Positions 52,125 to 60,911 of a stretch of 64,000 bases of DNA are shown here, in pieces (the first letter of the stretch is position 1; each line of letters begins with the position of its first letter). A program made the translations under genes and the position numbers. Origin of the DNA: Bradyrhizobium mercantei (lineage in GTDB: Bacteria; Pseudomonadota; Alphaproteobacteria; Rhizobiales; Xanthobacteraceae). The notes under the pieces were generated by a model. It saw nothing but the letters and a program-made list of their open reading frames with translations, made no database searches and was not told the DNA's origin. Where the stretch lies: positions 426,774-490,773 of the forward strand of contig NZ_MKFI01000001.1 in NCBI RefSeq assembly GCF_001982635.1. The letters run 5' to 3'.

Positions 52125-53273
52125 ATGATCTTCACGGGCACCAATGCCGCTGGCGAAACGATCTCCTACAAGGACGGCAAGCGCTATCTCTGGATGCTCT
52201 CGTTCATCCCGCCGCTGATCCCGCTATTGTCCTACTGGCTCTTCCTGCGGACGCACAATCCGGTGGTGACGCTGATTCCGTTCGTCTTCATCTTCATCCT
52301 GATCCCGCTGCTCGATGTCCTCTTCGGTGAAGACACCCACAATCCGCCGGCGGAGGTGGTCGCCGCGATGGAAGCCGATCCGTATTACTTGCGGCTTGCA
52401 CGCATCACCGTAGCGTTTCCCTGGATCAACTACGTCGCCCTGATCGCCTTCTTCGGCACGCAGGAGCTGCCGTGGTGGTCCTATGTCGCGCTGCTGCTCG
52501 GCGTCGGCACCATCAATGGCGGCGCGCTGCTGATCGGGCACGAGCTCGGCCACAAGGCGGATCGGCTCAACATCTTCTTCGGCATGCTCGCCAACTGCGC
52601 GGTCGGCTACGCCCATTTCCGCGTCGAGCACAATCGCGGCCACCACACCTGGGTCGCAACGCCCGAGGACCCCGCCAGCGCACGGTTCGGTGAATCGATC
52701 TATGCGTTCGCAACGCGCGAACTGCCGGGCGCCTTCAAGCGCGGCTGGCGCAATGAGGCCGAACGGCTGACCCGGCGCGGCGAGCCGGTCTGGTCGGTCA
52801 ACAACGAGATCCTGCAGGGCTTTGCGCTGACGCTCGTCGTCGCGGCGATCCTGATTGCGCTGTTCGGCTGGAAGGTCGCGCCGTTCATCGTCGCGCATCA
52901 CTTCCTCGGCTGGTACGCGCTGACCCAGGCCAACTATGTCGAACATTACGGCCTGTTGCGCGAAAAACTGCCGAACGGCCGCTATCAGGCGGTCGAACCG
53001 CGCCACTCCTGGAACACCAACCACATCGTCTCGAACCTGATGACGTTCCACCTGCAACGGCACTCGGACCACCACGCCAACCCGATGCGCCCCTACCAGT
53101 CGCTGCGCGATTTCAACGACATCCCCCGGCTGCCGAACGGCTACACCGGCATGTTCGGGCTCGCTGCGATCCCGCCGCTCTGGTTCCGCGTGATGGATCC
53201 GAAGACGCTGGCCTGGGCCGGTGGCGACAAGAGCAAGCTCAATCTGGGCGACCGGCCAGTCGCCGCCCATTAA
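52125..53273 (+). CDS. alkB: Alkane 1-monooxygenase (AlkB)
   Basis: A 382-residue membrane di-iron hydroxylase. The histidine motifs are complete: HELGHK (139-144), EHNRGHH (168-174), NYVEHYG (270-276) and LQRHSDHH (310-317). Six membrane helices surround them. It oxidises the terminal carbon of medium-chain alkanes to alcohols with electrons from a rubredoxin; no rubredoxin or rubredoxin reductase is in the window, so the electron donor is encoded elsewhere. A strong GGAGGG ribosome site seven bases before the ATG fixes the start. Divergent AraC gene next door. In rhizobia such enzymes may also act on membrane or plant-derived alkyl chains. Confidence 0.93.
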   Translation: MIFTGTNAAGETISYKDGKRYLWMLSFIPPLIPLLSYWLFLRTHNPVVTLIPFVFIFILIPLLDVLFGEDTHNPPAEVVAAMEADPYYLRLARITVAFPWINYVALIAFFGTQELPWWSYVALLLGVGTINGGALLIGHELGHKADRLNIFFGMLANCAVGYAHFRVEHNRGHHTWVATPEDPASARFGESIYAFATRELPGAFKRGWRNEAERLTRRGEPVWSVNNEILQGFALTLVVAAILIALFGWKVAPFIVAHHFLGWYALTQANYVEHYGLLREKLPNGRYQAVEPRHSWNTNHIVSNLMTFHLQRHSDHHANPMRPYQSLRDFNDIPRLPNGYTGMFGLAAIPPLWFRVMDPKTLAWAGGDKSKLNLGDRPVAAH

Positions 53274-53342
53274 TCAGACCTTTGGAGAGATGCTCCAGGA
53301 TAGCTGCTGCGTCCTTGGGCCGATCGGTGAGATCGCCAGGGC

Positions 53343-54005
53343 ATGGAGCAGCGCATGCAGCGGACCAACCTGACCCGGCGCCTTGTGATCTGGCTACTTG
53401 TGCTCGGCGGCGGATACCTGCTGGTGTTCGGCGGCTCCTCCTCATCGAAGCCGACCCGCAAGCGGGTTGCGATCGAGGTGGCAACGCCGCACGGCACGGC
53501 GCGCGGCGCATCCGTGATCGAGATGGTCAACAACCACGCACCGTGGTGGTATCCGGCCGCAGTCACGAGCACCACATGGCAAACCGGTGAAGCGCCTCAC
53601 GTCGACCTTGGCAGCCGGCGACACGTCTTCCTGCCGTTGCACTATCCGCTCGACGGGATGCCGCTCTGGTCATATCTCAGGCCGGATGTCGTCCGGCCAG
53701 ATGGCAGCTTTCCTCCCGGCCGAACACCGACGCTCGTCACCTTCGACGACATCGACGATCCGAACACGATCCGCAAGGTCGACCCAGGCGCGTTCGAACA
53801 GACCTTCGGATCGGGCTATCACCTGGTCAGCCTGACCGTGACCGATACGCGCGATCCCCCGAGCAGCGGAACGCTTGCTGCGAAGTTTCCAGTCCTGCAC
53901 CGACAGCTCGTGGGGCTGGGAGAAAGAGGTGCGCGGCCATCAGGCATTCGCGGAGATCTGAGGCTCTCGGGTTGGCGAGCGTTCGAGACGCCGCCGACGC
54001 CTTAG
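53343..54005 (+). CDS. Membrane-anchored hypothetical protein, 220 aa
   Basis: One N-terminal helix (RRLVIWLLVLGGGYLLVFGG) then a soluble extracytoplasmic part of about 185 residues, with TVTDTRDPPSSGTLAAKF and a Trp-rich N-terminal half (NHAPWWYPAAVTSTTWQ). Not recognised. The ATG at 53343 is used; one at 53355 with a GGAG ribosome site is equally likely. It follows alkB by 69 bp, so a loose operon is possible, but no functional link is seen. Confidence 0.6.
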   Translation: MEQRMQRTNLTRRLVIWLLVLGGGYLLVFGGSSSSKPTRKRVAIEVATPHGTARGASVIEMVNNHAPWWYPAAVTSTTWQTGEAPHVDLGSRRHVFLPLHYPLDGMPLWSYLRPDVVRPDGSFPPGRTPTLVTFDDIDDPNTIRKVDPGAFEQTFGSGYHLVSLTVTDTRDPPSSGTLAAKFPVLHRQLVGLGERGARPSGIRGDLRLSGWRAFETPPTP

Positions 54006-54017
54006 GCCCGGCCTGTC

Positions 54018-54794
54018 CTATGCGGACCGCCGCTTCATCGCGCCGATGCCGAGGAACGCGCCGTTGACGGACGGATACTGGCTGGTGAATTCGAACGTAT
54101 CGAAGCCAGGTGCTTCGAACTCCTTCAGTGCCTTCCAGAGCAAGGTCGTATCCGGACAGGCCTGCGAGTGGATGTCGTGATGCACGATGATGCTGGCGTG
54201 GGCGCGCACCAGGAGATGGTCCTGCAGCGCGCCGCGCAGGCTGTGATCGCCGTCGATGAAGACGAAGTCGGGCTTGAGCCGGCCGACATGCGCGCCGACC
54301 AGCGGCGAGGTTGAAAAGTCCTGCATGTAGATCGGCTCGATATCAGCCTGCTCTTGCAGTAGATCGAAATAGGTCGAGATGAACGGCGTCGGCGCGATCG
54401 GATCGAGCGCGATCACGGTCTTGAGCTCGGCACCGCTGTTCCGGAGCCACTCCGCAACCAGGATGAACATGCCGCCCCAGCGGCAGCCGATTTCCATATA
54501 CGACGAGATGCCGGATGCGTTGCGCGCAAGCCAGGCCAGATACGGCGCGAGCTGGTTCGGATACTGCCAAAGGTGGAGGCCCTTGCCGAAGCTCGGCGCA
54601 AGCTCCGGCGGCTGCTCGTGCAGCAGCTCGTCATTGAGCCCGAGCGCAGGGATGAACTCCCGTTCGAGGAAGTCCACATCGACCCGCTGGGCCGGGGTCA
54701 ACGCGGCAATGGTGTCGATCGCTTCGCCGACGAAAGGCGCGAGATCGGCGAAACGCTGGTAGCGGTCGGCTGGAGCTTGCTGGACGTTGAGCAT
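54018..54794 (-). CDS. Class I SAM-dependent methyltransferase, 258 aa
   Basis: A Rossmann-fold methyltransferase of the CmcI/macrocin-O-methyltransferase type: motif I is SYMEIGCRWGG (residues 98-108), the acidic strand is TVIALDP (126-132), and FVFIDGDHS (178-186) gives the family metal-binding aspartates. The N-terminal 90 residues are helical. Members methylate hydroxyls of sugars or natural products. No glycosyltransferase lies nearby, so the target is open. Starts MLNVQQAPADRY; convergent with the hypothetical gene before it (12-bp gap). Confidence 0.8.
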   Translation of the reverse strand: MLNVQQAPADRYQRFADLAPFVGEAIDTIAALTPAQRVDVDFLEREFIPALGLNDELLHEQPPELAPSFGKGLHLWQYPNQLAPYLAWLARNASGISSYMEIGCRWGGMFILVAEWLRNSGAELKTVIALDPIAPTPFISTYFDLLQEQADIEPIYMQDFSTSPLVGAHVGRLKPDFVFIDGDHSLRGALQDHLLVRAHASIIVHHDIHSQACPDTTLLWKALKEFEAPGFDTFEFTSQYPSVNGAFLGIGAMKRRSA

Positions 54795-54941
54795 CGGTGC
54801 GATCGGCCGGATGGTTGGACATACCGGAGACCGCCGGCTCTCAGTGTCCCCTCTCCTTCAACGGCGCAAGCGCTCGTCTCGGGCGCAGAATATTGGGCTC
54901 GATCACAATTAACCCCGCCTGTCCTCCCGCCTGCACGGTGT

Positions 54942-55343
54942 TCAGGTCTGTGCGGACATGTCGCGCAGAAGGACGACGGCTTCATCCGCCCGATGCTCCG
55001 GCACGAACAAATGATCATGATGGAATGCCGACACCGCATTCACGCTAATGCCTGCTTTCGCAAGACGCGCCGTGACTGCGGCGAGAAAGCCAATCGCCTC
55101 AAGCGAGGAGTGGACCGTCAAGATGATCAGGCGGCAAACAAACTGGTAGCGAAACCCGGCGCGTTCTGCTTCCTCGCGCCGCAGCACGACGGTCAGGCCT
55201 TCCGGTTCGCGAAACGTCAGCTGCGGCGTGATGTCCGCCGGAATGCCCTCGTCGGCCGCCAACGTGCAGAACACGAAGACGCCCTCGCCCAAAACGGGAT
55301 TCATGTCCCGCAACAATTTCGCCAGATTGCTTTCGCCCGACAC
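54942..55343 (-). CDS. Tandem ACT-domain protein, 133 aa
   Basis: Two short ACT-like domains: about 5-65 (ACT_3/DUF2241, FVFCTLAADEGIPADITPQL) and about 70-130 (ACT_7, RLIILTVHSSLEAIGFLAAV). This is the layout of COG3602-type stand-alone ACT proteins, thought to bind amino acids; the ligand is unknown. The start is a GTG (55341-55343) with a GGAGG ribosome site eight bases upstream. It is a lone gene with no amino-acid enzyme beside it. Confidence 0.8.
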   Translation of the reverse strand: MSGESNLAKLLRDMNPVLGEGVFVFCTLAADEGIPADITPQLTFREPEGLTVVLRREEAERAGFRYQFVCRLIILTVHSSLEAIGFLAAVTARLAKAGISVNAVSAFHHDHLFVPEHRADEAVVLLRDMSAQT

Positions 55344-55476
55344 CGCCGATGTCCTCCGGGAGCCGCGACCAGTCCGTGGCCAGTCTATGCGCTCGCCGCT
55401 ACAAGGCGGCCATCAGGAAGATGGCATGGCTTGGCGTACGTCACAGCCCCCGTGGCGGGCCGATTTGCCCGTCCGC

Positions 55477-55848
55477 TCACCCGCTCGGGATCTTGCGGCG
55501 CACCGCCTCCACGCCGGCGTCGGTGACGCAATATCTTCGCCCCATCTCCGGGACGATCCAACCCTTCTCGATCATTCCGGCAATGGTGCTTGGGCCGACG
55601 CCCGCGGGAAACGGACGGCGATTGCGGATCGCGTCGATCGCGACTCGTTCGAGATGGGTGGCCACATGCGACGGGCGCGCGCGAAACGCCTTCGCCATGA
55701 TGAGGACCGACAGCACCTCGGCGCGCCGACGCACGGCCGAAGCGCTGCGGGTCAGTTCGTTGCTGATTTCGAGAGCGTTCTTGCCGGCCCTGGCGAGCTC
55801 TCTGAGCTTTTCGTCCTCGTCAGAGCTCCAGCGCCGCACGATCCCCAT
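55477..55848 (-). CDS. SANT/Myb-like helix-turn-helix protein, 123 aa
   Basis: Residues 1-50 (RRWSSDEDEKLRELARAGKN then ISNELTRSASAVRRRAEVL) form a short Myb/SANT or sigma-region-4-like helix-turn-helix with the usual W-x-x-x-E/D-D-x-x-L pattern. The second half (VATHLERVAIDAIRNRRPFP, YCVTDAGVEAV) looks like a small winged module. Similar short proteins are common in Bradyrhizobium. DNA binding is plausible; no target is known. Starts MGIVRRWSSDED at 55846-55848. Confidence 0.65.
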   Translation of the reverse strand: MGIVRRWSSDEDEKLRELARAGKNALEISNELTRSASAVRRRAEVLSVLIMAKAFRARPSHVATHLERVAIDAIRNRRPFPAGVGPSTIAGMIEKGWIVPEMGRRYCVTDAGVEAVRRKIPSG

Positions 55849-56011
55849 CTGCCCCTCACCGCCTGGATACCCATCTCGAACCGATGCATACGCAGGCGGC
55901 GCTGATTTGCCATGTGACTTTCGGCACCTCTTGACGAGGCGGGGCTATCGCCATCAGCGGCCGATCGCCGTGCCGAATGATGCGGCACGACCCACTGCGC
56001 TCGAGCGCGCG

Positions 56012-56305
56012 TCAGTGCTTGCTGGGTTCAAGCGTGATGAGCACGCCGGTCGGCTCGGGCTCGTGCGGCCGAAGCGACGTCAGCTCCGGATCGCTCCATT
56101 CGGCGAGGCTCACGACCTCACCGGTCTGCCCCGGCCTGTCGGAGGTCTGCGCGGGTTCGAGGACCTTGAGCCCGCTGGTATCGACGAAGAATGTGTGCTC
56201 GCCAAACACGCTGTTCAGTTGCGCCACGGCCGGATGATCATCCGGAAGCACCTGGGCGTTCATTTGCGACATGGTCTGCTTGACTTGCGTGGAATTGAGC
56301 TTCAT
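56012..56305 (-). CDS. Conserved hypothetical protein, 97 aa
   Basis: Starts MKLNSTQVKQTMSQMNAQVL at an ATG with an AAGGAG-type ribosome site (AAGGAGCAGCGG). It contains VAQLNSVFGEHTFFVDTSGL and an acidic, proline-containing tail (EPEPTGVLITLEPSKH). Seen in Bradyrhizobium as a small conserved protein, function unknown. It lies between two unrelated genes on the same strand. Longer in-frame starts exist upstream but lack a ribosome site. Confidence 0.65.
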   Translation of the reverse strand: MKLNSTQVKQTMSQMNAQVLPDDHPAVAQLNSVFGEHTFFVDTSGLKVLEPAQTSDRPGQTGEVVSLAEWSDPELTSLRPHEPEPTGVLITLEPSKH

Positions 56306-56517
56306 CCGCTGCTCCTTCTCGTTGGTTCCGGCCTTGAACGGTTTCCTTGAACGGTTTCCTTGGCTGGTTGCCTCCCCGCCCACCCCGCGTTCGGGGGCTT
56401 CGAAGTCTCGAACCGATCAGGCAACGAAACGTTCCGCACGCGCGACGCATTGACCGCCCTGCGCGCGGGTTCCCTGTCGATCGATGCGTGACGCTCGGCG
56501 CGACGTCTCGCCTGTCT

Positions 56518-56943
56518 TCACGATGCGGGAGGCTTCTTCTTCCTGGCGAGCCCTTCCAGATGCACGCGGCGCGCGGCGGATTTGCGTGCGCGCTCCCTGC
56601 TGCGACAGGCCCGGCAGCGCACGGCGTTGGTGAACACGTCGCCCTTCGCGGTCTCGTACCACCATTTCTGCTGAAGCGGCGTCCAGACCTCGGCCACGCC
56701 GCAATCCTTGCAGACGAACGGCTCCGGCCGATAGGTTCCGCGCTCGACGAAACCGGGGATCGAATAGCTGTTCGAGGGCGCCAGCCGCGTCGTATCGACG
56801 GGAACCTGGTCGCGCGCGAGCGCAACCCTGTACTCGCGAAGACGCTGCTTCTCGGCGGCGTTCTGCGCCTGCAAGCGACGCCACTCCTCGGCCTTGCGCC
56901 GCTTGCCGTCGATCACTTCGCGCGTCTGCTTGCTGCGTTTCAC
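56518..56943 (-). CDS. Zinc-ribbon protein, 141 aa
   Basis: A four-cysteine zinc ribbon lies in the middle: FVCKDCGVAEVWTPLQQKWW and AVRCRACRSRERAR, the pattern of the probable zinc-ribbon family (zf-trcl type). The N-terminal 60 residues are basic and helical (KRSKQTREVIDGKRRKAEEW), the C-terminus is lysine-rich. RNA or DNA binding is inferred from charge and fold. Start uncertain: the GTG at 56941-56943 is used; a TTG at 56961 is also in frame, and no ribosome site decides it. Confidence 0.7.
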   Translation of the reverse strand: MKRSKQTREVIDGKRRKAEEWRRLQAQNAAEKQRLREYRVALARDQVPVDTTRLAPSNSYSIPGFVERGTYRPEPFVCKDCGVAEVWTPLQQKWWYETAKGDVFTNAVRCRACRSRERARKSAARRVHLEGLARKKKPPAS

Positions 56944-56985
56944 GTCCGCACATCCGCCCAAGGCAATGCCTGCACCGCAGGTCGA

Positions 56986-58113
56986 CTAGATGCCGGGCAG
57001 CACGATCTCGTCAACGATGGCGTCATTGATGCGCCGCTGTTCGGCCGCCGACTTGTCATAATTGCCGCAGCATTGCGCGACGCCAAGATCGAGCGCCGGA
57101 AATACATAGAGGCGCTGCCCGCCCCAGCCGATGCCGCCAGCCCAGCGCTCCGGGTGCGGCAAGGCCGCCGCGAAGGACGCACCGAGGTACCAATGATACC
57201 CGTAACGGCGTCCGTCGGGGATTACGACGGCCGGCACGAGTGCGCGCTTCAGCCAGTCGCGCGGTACGACCTGTTGCCCGCCCCACGCGCCTCCGGCTTG
57301 AACGAGTTCGCCGATCTTCATGAGGTCGCGTGGCAACAGCCGCAGGCCGGATGCTGCGCGATACTGGCCGTCGCCGCGTCCCTGCGCCCAATCGACGGCA
57401 CCGAAGCCCAGCGGTTCGAACAGCACGCGGCGGCAATAGGCGAGCAGCGGTTCGCCGGTGCCGCGCGAGATCAAACGGCCCAGCAGCGCGGTAGCGCCGC
57501 CGCAATAGGCCCATCGCGTGCCCGGTTCGCCAATGATCGGCCGTTCGAGGATGAAGCGGAAGCGGTCCGGTGCGGCTTCCATCGCGATCTCGGAATTGCG
57601 CAGATCGCTGCCATAGGGGATTGTGAGTTCATCCCACTCGATGCCGAGCGTCATCGACAGCACATGATGGATGGTGATGCGGTCGCGGCCTGGCTCGCGT
57701 GCGAGATCGGCGTATTCGGGAAACTGGTCATACAGCTTCGCCTCGGGCGGCGGCACCTTGCCGGCCGCAAGCGCGATGCCATAGACGAGACCAATCACGC
57801 TCTTCGATACCGAACGCAGATCGTGCGGGACATCAGGACCGAACGCGACGTCGCGGAGCCGCCCCTGGATCTCCGACTCGTCGTCGCCGTTGCCGTAATG
57901 CTCGAACACCAGCCTGCCGCCTCGGCTCACCAGCAGCGCGTGCAGCCCGCTGATCCTGCCGGCGCTCTCGGCCTGCGCGAGGCGATGGGCAATATCCTCG
58001 GCCGACGGTTGCGCTGACGCGCCCGGCGGCACGATCAGGCTTGCGCCAAGCCCGGCCAGCACGCTGCGGCGATCGAGGGTTTGAGCTGGATTGAGAATCT
58101 GTGATCCGGGCAT
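56986..58113 (-). CDS. Serine beta-lactamase-fold hydrolase, 375 aa, exported
   Basis: A class C / esterase-type penicillin-binding-like hydrolase. The SxxK motif is Ser101-x-x-Lys104 (RSVSKSVIG), with a tyrosine motif near AYCGGATALLG and a late GGIGWGGQRLY. The N-terminus has a twin-arginine-like signal (LDRRSVLAGLGASLIVPPGA), so export by the Tat route is likely. Members may be esterases, peptidases or beta-lactamases; resistance cannot be claimed. The gene follows the membrane gene at 58142 by 28 bp on the same strand and may belong to the PadR operon. Start MPGSQILNPA (58111-58113). Confidence 0.82.
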   Translation of the reverse strand: MPGSQILNPAQTLDRRSVLAGLGASLIVPPGASAQPSAEDIAHRLAQAESAGRISGLHALLVSRGGRLVFEHYGNGDDESEIQGRLRDVAFGPDVPHDLRSVSKSVIGLVYGIALAAGKVPPPEAKLYDQFPEYADLAREPGRDRITIHHVLSMTLGIEWDELTIPYGSDLRNSEIAMEAAPDRFRFILERPIIGEPGTRWAYCGGATALLGRLISRGTGEPLLAYCRRVLFEPLGFGAVDWAQGRGDGQYRAASGLRLLPRDLMKIGELVQAGGAWGGQQVVPRDWLKRALVPAVVIPDGRRYGYHWYLGASFAAALPHPERWAGGIGWGGQRLYVFPALDLGVAQCCGNYDKSAAEQRRINDAIVDEIVLPGI

Positions 58114-58141
58114 CGTCGCAATCCTCCTGATGCCGGCGCTG

Positions 58142-58714
58142 TTAGCCGGCGTGCTGTTCCGGCTTGAGCAGTCGGTAATGCAGCCGCGCGTAGCTGCCGA
58201 GCTTGCCGACCGCGGCATTGACGGCGAACAGCAGCAGCAACGCGATCCCGCCGCTGGCGGAGATCAGGCCGATGCCTGCCACCGTGCGCAGCACCAGCTT
58301 CGCGATCGACGCGACGCCCGCGAGCTTGAAGACGCTGACCAGGAGTCCAAGCCCGACGATGCCGAGCACGAACATCACGAGGCCGAGAATCAGCACAGTG
58401 AGCAGCGCCGCGAACAGCAGCGGCAGCAGCAGGACAATGTCGACCGCGGCGAGACCGCCGAGCGCCAGCAGCACGGAGGCCGAATTGCGCAGGCTGTGGT
58501 CCTCTTCCCAGCGCTTAAGGCCGGTCTCGGCGCGCAGCTCGCGCGCCAGCCGTGCGGGATCGCCAAGCGCGGCAGCGACGTCCTCTTCGCTGCGCCCGGC
58601 CGCAACGCCCTCGTCGAAATAGGCGCTGTAGTCATCGAGGATGTCCTCGGCCTCGCGCGCCGGAACGCCGGCCAACCCGTCGGAGAGACGTCGCAGGAAC
58701 ACGGCCCTGTTCAT
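58142..58714 (-). CDS. DUF1700/HAAS-type membrane protein, 190 aa
   Basis: The N-terminal 70 residues (FLRRLSDGLAGVPAREAEDI, YSAYFDEGVAAGRSEEDVAA) match the HAAS/DUF1700 domain, a short helical module that pairs with PadR regulators. Three or four membrane helices follow (about 85-180: VLLALGGLAAVDIVLLLPLL, LLVSVFKLAG). It overlaps the PadR gene by 4 bp (ATGA). Such pairs are thought to sense envelope stress or membrane-active compounds; this is inference. Start MNRAVFLRRL at 58712-58714. Confidence 0.85.
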   Translation of the reverse strand: MNRAVFLRRLSDGLAGVPAREAEDILDDYSAYFDEGVAAGRSEEDVAAALGDPARLARELRAETGLKRWEEDHSLRNSASVLLALGGLAAVDIVLLLPLLFAALLTVLILGLVMFVLGIVGLGLLVSVFKLAGVASIAKLVLRTVAGIGLISASGGIALLLLFAVNAAVGKLGSYARLHYRLLKPEQHAG

Positions 58715-59040
58715 TTGCGCTCTCCGAGCAGCTGATCGACCGCGTCCGTGAACGCCTGCCATTCGCGTTTCTGGGCCGTGAGCGCCGCGCGGCCGGCCGT
58801 CGTCAGCCGGTAGTATTTCCGCGGCGGGCCGCTGTTCGACTCGACGAGGCGCGTATCGACCAGCCCGTCATCCTGCATGCGGCGCATCAAGGGGTAGATC
58901 GTGCCCTCGCCCATGCCGATGCCCGAGGCGAGCGTGCTCGCGATCTCATAGGCATAGCTTTCGCCACGGGCCAGCAGCGCCAGCACGCACATCTCGAGCG
59001 CTCCCTTCTTGAGCTGAACCTGGATCGTCGATTCCGCCAT
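58711..59040 (-). CDS. PadR-family transcriptional regulator, 109 aa
   Basis: A winged-helix repressor of the PadR type: helix segment KKGALEMCVLALLARGESYA, the recognition region EGTIYPLMRRMQDDGLVDTR and the wing RKYYRLTTAGRA. Length and order fit the short PadR-s2 class. It overlaps the DUF1700-type gene (ATGA), the normal partner in bacterial operons. Start MAESTIQVQLK at 59038-59040. The 114-bp upstream gap has an A+T-rich stretch (GACTATATATAGCAAGGTAC, about 59061-59080) that is a likely promoter and repressor-site region, with ATGTAATGCAAGGCACCT beyond. Confidence 0.9.
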   Translation of the reverse strand: MAESTIQVQLKKGALEMCVLALLARGESYAYEIASTLASGIGMGEGTIYPLMRRMQDDGLVDTRLVESNSGPPRKYYRLTTAGRAALTAQKREWQAFTDAVDQLLGERK

Positions 59041-59154
59041 CGAACTCCTGCGCGTCACAGGGACTATATATAGCAAGGTACCATGTAATGCAAGGCACCT
59101 GTCCAAGCGCGATAAGCCGAGGCCGATGACCTCGGGGTTTCCTGTATGCAGAGC

Positions 59155-59607
59155 CTATGTCCGACCCTGCTCCACCGGGCGCATATGGATCAGCGCATCG
59201 AGCACGAGGACGAGCACGGGGCGCTGCTCGTCGTTGAAGAGCTCCGTCTTGAAGATCACGACCGCGTCGCGCCGCTCCGGCCTGATGGTGATCTTCTGGA
59301 TCTCGGATTGCCCGGTGAGCGTCGTCCCCGGGCGAACCGGGCTCGGCAGGCGAATCTCGAAGCTGCGCCCGACGATGCCCGCCACCTTGCTCCAGATCGC
59401 CTCCACGACCAGCCGCTGATAGATCGCAATGGTGTTGAAGCCGCTCGCGATCAGGCCGCCGAACGGGCCGGCAGCGGCTGCGACGGGATCGGTATGGATC
59501 GGCACTGGATCATATTTCCCGGCGAACTCCAGGATCTCGGCCTCGCCGATCGTGTAGCTGCCGAGCTTGAAGGTCTGGCCCTCGGTGAGATCTTCCGCAT
59601 AAAGCAT
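59155..59607 (-). CDS. MaoC-like hydratase-fold protein, 150 aa
   Basis: A single hot-dog fold: residues 22-60 (AEILEFAGKYDPVPIHTDP) carry the hydratase signature with Asp32 and His37, followed by FGGLIASGFNTIAIYQRLV and VRPGTTLTGQSEIQKI. The family hydrates trans-2-enoyl-CoA or related thioesters. Substrate unknown. The gene is isolated on this strand between PadR and FolD genes and starts MLYAEDLTEGQTF at 59605-59607. Confidence 0.88.
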   Translation of the reverse strand: MLYAEDLTEGQTFKLGSYTIGEAEILEFAGKYDPVPIHTDPVAAAAGPFGGLIASGFNTIAIYQRLVVEAIWSKVAGIVGRSFEIRLPSPVRPGTTLTGQSEIQKITIRPERRDAVVIFKTELFNDEQRPVLVLVLDALIHMRPVEQGRT

Positions 59608-59735
59608 CGCGCGCCTCCATCTGTCGCGCGACGATATCGGAACGCCGCGGGCTTTCCATTACCTCAGACGTCATGAACTTCGCGCAGGCCCGCGAGCGAC
59701 ATCGGCCGCTCGCGCCTCGCCGTACGCATGCCGCG

Positions 59736-60599
59736 CTATTGCAGCCGGGCCGCCCTCGCCTTTGCGGCCTTCACGGTGTTCTCCATCAGGCAGGCGATCG
59801 TCATCGGGCCGACGCCGCGCGGCACCGGCGTGATTGCGCCCGCGACCTGCACCGCCTCGTCGAAGGAGACGTCGCCGCACACCGCGTAGCCGCCGTCCGG
59901 CTTCTCGACGCGCGTGGTGCCGACGTCGATCACGATGGCCTGCGGCTTGATCCAGTCGCCGCGCACGAGCCCAGCCTTGCCCACCGCGCTGACCAGGATG
60001 TCGGCCTGGCGGCAGATCTTGCTGATGCCTCTTGTGTGGATGTGGGTCTGGGTCACGGTCGCCTGCTCCTGCAACAGCAGCGCGGCCATCGGCTTGCCGA
60101 CGATGTTGGAGCTGCCGATCACCACGGCATGGGCGCCGGTGAGATCGGGCCGGATCGACTTGATCAGCCGGAGACAGCCGAGCGGCGTGCACGGCACCAG
60201 CGCATCGTCGCCGTGAAACAGCCGGCCTGCGTTCAGCGCGTGCAGGCCGTCGACATCCTTCGCTGGATCGACCGCCGCCATCACCCGCAGGGCGTCGATA
60301 TGCGCCGGCAGCGGCAGCTGGACCAGGATGCCGTCGATGTCGTCGCGCGCATTGAGCGCCGCGACCCTGGCCAGCAGATCGGCCTCGCTGGCGTCATCAG
60401 GCAGGCGCTCGACCTCGCCGCGCAACCCAAGCCGCCCGGCCATCCTAACCTTGCTCTGCACATAGATCTGGCTCGCCGGGTCACTGCCGACCAGCACGAC
60501 CGCAAGTCCCGGCGCGCGCGGCAGCCGGTCCAGTTCGTTCGCAATTTTGTCGATGACAATCTGGGCATGTGCATGCCCATCGAGAATGTTCGCCGTCAT
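59736..60599 (-). CDS. folD: FolD: methylenetetrahydrofolate dehydrogenase/cyclohydrolase
   Basis: A 287-residue bifunctional enzyme that converts 5,10-methylene-THF to 10-formyl-THF using NADP. The catalytic lysine is Lys50 in IYVQSKVRMAGRLG, the folate-site segment is DGILVQLPLPAHID, the signature is PCTPLGCLRLI, and the NADP loop is VVIGSSNIVGKP. GDVSFDEA and PVPRGVGPMTIACLMENT close the protein. The start ATG (60597-60599) has a perfect GGAGGT ribosome site. It provides one-carbon units for purine and formyl-Met synthesis. No other folate gene is adjacent. Confidence 0.96.
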   Translation of the reverse strand: MTANILDGHAHAQIVIDKIANELDRLPRAPGLAVVLVGSDPASQIYVQSKVRMAGRLGLRGEVERLPDDASEADLLARVAALNARDDIDGILVQLPLPAHIDALRVMAAVDPAKDVDGLHALNAGRLFHGDDALVPCTPLGCLRLIKSIRPDLTGAHAVVIGSSNIVGKPMAALLLQEQATVTQTHIHTRGISKICRQADILVSAVGKAGLVRGDWIKPQAIVIDVGTTRVEKPDGGYAVCGDVSFDEAVQVAGAITPVPRGVGPMTIACLMENTVKAAKARAARLQ

Positions 60600-60911
60600 G
60601 GCACCTCCGTTTCGAAGCGGTGCCCAGGCGCGCGGCGTTCAGTCTCTGCGCTCCCCGATGGTGGTCCATCCAAGCGCCAGTCGCGCAGATGGCGTCCTGA
60701 TAGCCGCCCGGCGCGGCAAAGGCAAATCACGCTGCCTTGCGGCCGGACCGGCGGCGACTTGCCCTTGTTTTTGCCGGTGGATCGGTGCCAGGCGGACCAT
60801 CTCTGGGGGTAGGATTCGGACAAAACTTGCGATAAGCCTCGGCACTTGCCGGGCTTTTCCGATCCCCGGCGCAATCCTTCCGGTCATCACGCCATTTCGG
60901 ACATTTTCGAC
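60600..60911. other. Divergent region between folD and the exported cysteine protein
   Basis: 312 bp with promoters for both sides implied. No gene is supported; an open frame antisense to the + strand leader lacks family features. Confidence 0.4.
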
